Shown here: positions 61,579 through 64,000 of the stretch, in pieces | Layout: every line of letters starts with the position of its first letter | Numbering within the stretch: the stretch's first letter is position 1 | Assembly: GCF_035594125.1 (NCBI RefSeq) | Contig: NW_026973734.1 | Coordinates: 310,001-374,000, forward strand | Direction of reading: 5' to 3' | Source of the DNA: Scylla paramamosain | Lineage: Eukaryota > Arthropoda > Malacostraca > Decapoda > Portunidae | Length of the DNA stretch: 64,000 nucleotides | Translations under genes and position numbers: made by a program | The notes under the pieces: model-generated | What the model was told of the DNA's origin: nothing | Databases searched by the model: none | Seen by the model: the letters and a program-made list of their open reading frames with translations, nothing else

Positions 61579-62426
61579 CTAAACAGACTGGTACTTACCT
61601 CCTTCCCAACCCTCCTCCCACCTTCCCTCCCTCCCTTCTCCCCCTCATGAAGTGCTCCCCTTCTTCAGTAATTAATCTCCGCCTCTCCACAGGTAAGCGA
61701 AGGACAGGTGTGGCTTGGTCATTAGTGTGGCTGCAGGTATGTACTAGATATGCTTTCTTTCTCATAGATGGTGACTTGAAGTAGTCTCTCTTCCATTTTT
61801 ATTGATATTTCACATATTTTTCATTCTGAGTGTCTTATTTTTAAGTTTTGAAGTAGCTCTGTTTTATTTGCCCATTGGCTCGTTGGTTAATGATCTTATT
61901 ATGTGTATTACCTGTTTGGTTCCTCAGCTAGGTAGTCAGTCAGTCAATTAGTGAATCAGACGGTGTATCGGTTTGCCATGCCATCTGTTAGCTGGAGTGA
62001 TATATAGCCTTGCAAATTATCTTAGTGAGTATTCTGCCGTCTGGTGGGAGATTTATGAACTTACTGTTACATACTGCCATCTTGCAGGTGAATAACACAC
62101 GGTGAATTTTCATTTCTATCTGACCACCGTGACGAGTTGGTGTCATGTCTGAACGGCTGACGTACAGTCCAAGTTGTCCTACTGGTTGTAAGAGGAGGTG
62201 AATTTTGACGCTTACTGCGCTTGCACGACACACGAAGGATTTAGAGAAAAATGCTGATGTTGTCATTAATCCATTACTCTATGACTCAACATCACTCAAG
62301 GCCGTGACAACAAAACCATAGGAGTGTGTGTGGATCTCAGTCTGAAAAAAAAATAATGTGTCCGATATAGAAACGTAACTCTCAGGTCTTTGTCTTTGGT
62401 CTCCTGGATCTTGCCAGGTACCGTGG
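61577..62426. other. Unassigned sequence
   Basis: A pyrimidine-rich stretch at 61600-61660 followed by unique sequence. No supported exon or element. Confidence 0.45.
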
Positions 62427-62455
62427 GAAGGCAGGTAGGCAGGCAGGCAGGCAGG

Positions 62456-62497
<42 letters not shown>

Positions 62498-62540
62498 TTT
62501 ATTTCCTTTTTAGTATGGTTTCTGTTAAACATACCACATA

Positions 62541-62622
<82 letters not shown>

Positions 62623-62630
62623 TTGTCAGG

Positions 62631-62665
<35 letters not shown>

Positions 62666-62842
62666 GGTTGTGGTGTTGGTGGTGGTGGAGGAGGAGGAGG
62701 AGGAGAAGGAGGAAGAGGTGGAGGAGGAGGAGGAGGAGGAGGAGGAGGAGGAGGAGGAGGAGGAGGAGGAGGAGGTGGTGGTGGTGGTGGTGGAGGAGGA
62801 GAAGGAGAAGGAAGAGGAAGTGGTGGAGGAGGAGCTGGAGGT
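62427..62842. repeat. Compound array (GCAG)(TC)...(GA)(CA)(GGT/GGA)
   Basis: GGCA tetranucleotide at 62430-62457, TC at 62458-62494, GA at 62543-62619, CA at 62632-62663, then GGT/GGA at about 62664-62842. The TC and GA blocks are complementary around a 48-bp spacer. The 62.66-62.84 block is nearly pure G/A/T on one strand. Confidence 0.95.
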
Positions 62843-63400
62843 GAGAAATTCCATCCTCCCTCACCTTGACTCGTCTGTCTAAACAAACACTGCAGGTCAT
62901 GCAACACCACCACCACCACTACCACCACTTATAAAACTTGAAAACTCGCATAACATTTATTTGGAACACATTTATACTTACACATTTTGGAGAAAGAACA
63001 TTTAAACTCCCTGACAAAATTAGCATCTTTTTAATACACTTCTCAGCCGCTGCTTGGAATTCTTCAGGTAAACAAGAAACAACAACGGTAATAATTCAAG
63101 GGGTTTCGGCTAAACAGAAGCCAAGGAACGTATAGATGATAGGATAAATGATTGTCTAGAGAGGATTTACACAAAGGCGCCCTCTACTCGGCACCAGCAT
63201 CCCATGGACGGCACATTGTCTCCTCCGTCACGTCCCGCCAGTGGAGAAGTCAAATAAATAATACGTTTTCTTCTCCTACAAGGCACAAGTTGGTAATTTT
63301 TTTTCTTTTCTTTTCTTTATTTTTTTTTTTTTGGGGGGTGTTAGTTCAGTATATGATTGCACCTGATACCTGTTTGTTTGTTTGTTTGTTTGTTTGTCTG

Positions 63401-63431
<31 letters not shown>

Positions 63432-63639
63432 GTGCCTGCATATTGATCTATATCTGTTTATCCTGCCTTTCTGTCTGTCCTCCAGTCTGTTTGTCTGTCT
63501 GTTTGTCTATCTATCTGCCTGTCTGTGTCTGTTTATCTACCTATGTATGTATGTATGTATGTATGTCAGGTCAAACTAGCCAGACATGCACAGTTAGCGA
63601 GTTGAATATCAGAAGGTACCATTTCCATTCAGCGGTGCA
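62843..63639. other. Mostly unassigned, with tetranucleotide repeats
   Basis: T-rich tract at 63299-63332, TTTG run at 63372-63396, TATC run at 63400-63431, further CTGT/TATC mixtures and a TATG run at 63541-63566. Frames across it are low complexity. Confidence 0.7.
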
Positions 63640-63860
63640 GCCCACACCTCAGCGCGCGCGGGAAGGCGGGGGGCGGGGAACACTGGCATCTTTAAGATCA
63701 GCCTTTCATCTCACCTTGCAGTGTGGTTTCCTCAGCCCGTGATTCTATTGGCGGGAGGGACGGGGGAGCAGTGTGGAGTGCGGAGTAGTGGAGTCTTTGG
63801 AGCACCACGACCCAAGCCGATTTGCAGGAGTGGATTACTTGGCGGGGGAGACTCAAGCAT
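63640..63860. promoter_or_regulatory. GC-rich, CpG-containing stretch, possible promoter
   Basis: CAGCGCGCGCGGGAAGGCGG and GGGCGGGG lie near 63650-63680, and ATTGGCGGGAGGGACGGGGG near 63747. These resemble GC-box and inverted CCAAT sites, in a window that is otherwise AT-rich. Which strand it would serve is unknown; no downstream exon was established before the window ends. Confidence 0.3.
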
Positions 63861-64000
63861 TGTGAAAGGATTAAGCTGCCAAAATTACACGATTTTCAAG
63901 CCGTCCTAAGCCTCAGTATCTCCCCCGCACGAGTGAGCACACCGCACTGGTCCAACTGACGCCGGTAAACCCTTGCAATTTGGACTTAGCGTAAAATGTA

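Overview
The window looks like repeat-rich arthropod nuclear DNA, most likely from a decapod crustacean. Three things suggest this. Long dinucleotide and trinucleotide arrays occupy several kilobases. Many 5'-truncated non-LTR retrotransposons lie side by side. The few convincing coding pieces are short exons bounded by GT-AG splice signals. Short TTAGG-like tracts (the arthropod telomere unit) also occur. No operon, Shine-Dalgarno pattern, rRNA, tRNA or CRISPR array was seen. The organism assignment is inference. Most long open frames are low-complexity shadows of microsatellites or antisense frames over retroelements.

Layout. 1-9,430: no host gene recognised; fragments of at least five retroelement lineages (RTE-like pieces at 1.7-3.0 kb, a Penelope-like end at 3.2 kb, reverse transcriptase relics at 4.5-5.1 and 7.9-8.7 kb, a CR1-like tail abutting an RNase H relic at 8.7-9.3 kb), plus a nested palindromic compound microsatellite at 3.94-4.29 kb. 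9,430-14,050: mostly unassigned sequence, with one 817-bp element bounded by perfect 25-bp inverted repeats. 14,050-17,805: two different LINEs in tandem. 18,356-19,986 (+): a broken Myb/SANT-like exon and a compatible second exon. 20,312-27,200: two opposed copies of an abundant Jockey-like LINE (called LINE-A here), with a decayed pogo-like element between them.

27,848-47,572 (-): the best candidate host gene. Five exons at 34.2-27.8 kb and two copies of one exon at 47.4 and 45.5 kb all have splice signals. The internal ones are all symmetric phase-1 exons, and every junction tested keeps the frame to a terminal stop at 27,848. The protein family was not recognised. Its introns are full of LINEs, a mariner relic and a pogo-like MITE.

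47,690-61,010: a Ty3/gypsy integrase relic, an RTE-like LINE, a higher-order 15-bp minisatellite, a 56-bp tandem array made from LINE-A coding sequence, the best preserved LINE-A copy (54.5-56.7 kb), a 1.2-kb microsatellite cluster, a 300-bp fold-back repeat and a LINE-A copy split by a piggyBac-like insertion. 61,010-64,000: microsatellites, ending in a GC-rich stretch that could be a promoter.

The strongest general theme is how repeats arise. At several places a GA array or tandem array can be aligned to the ordinary LINE sequence it grew from, so the window holds 'before' and 'after' states of microsatellite and minisatellite birth.
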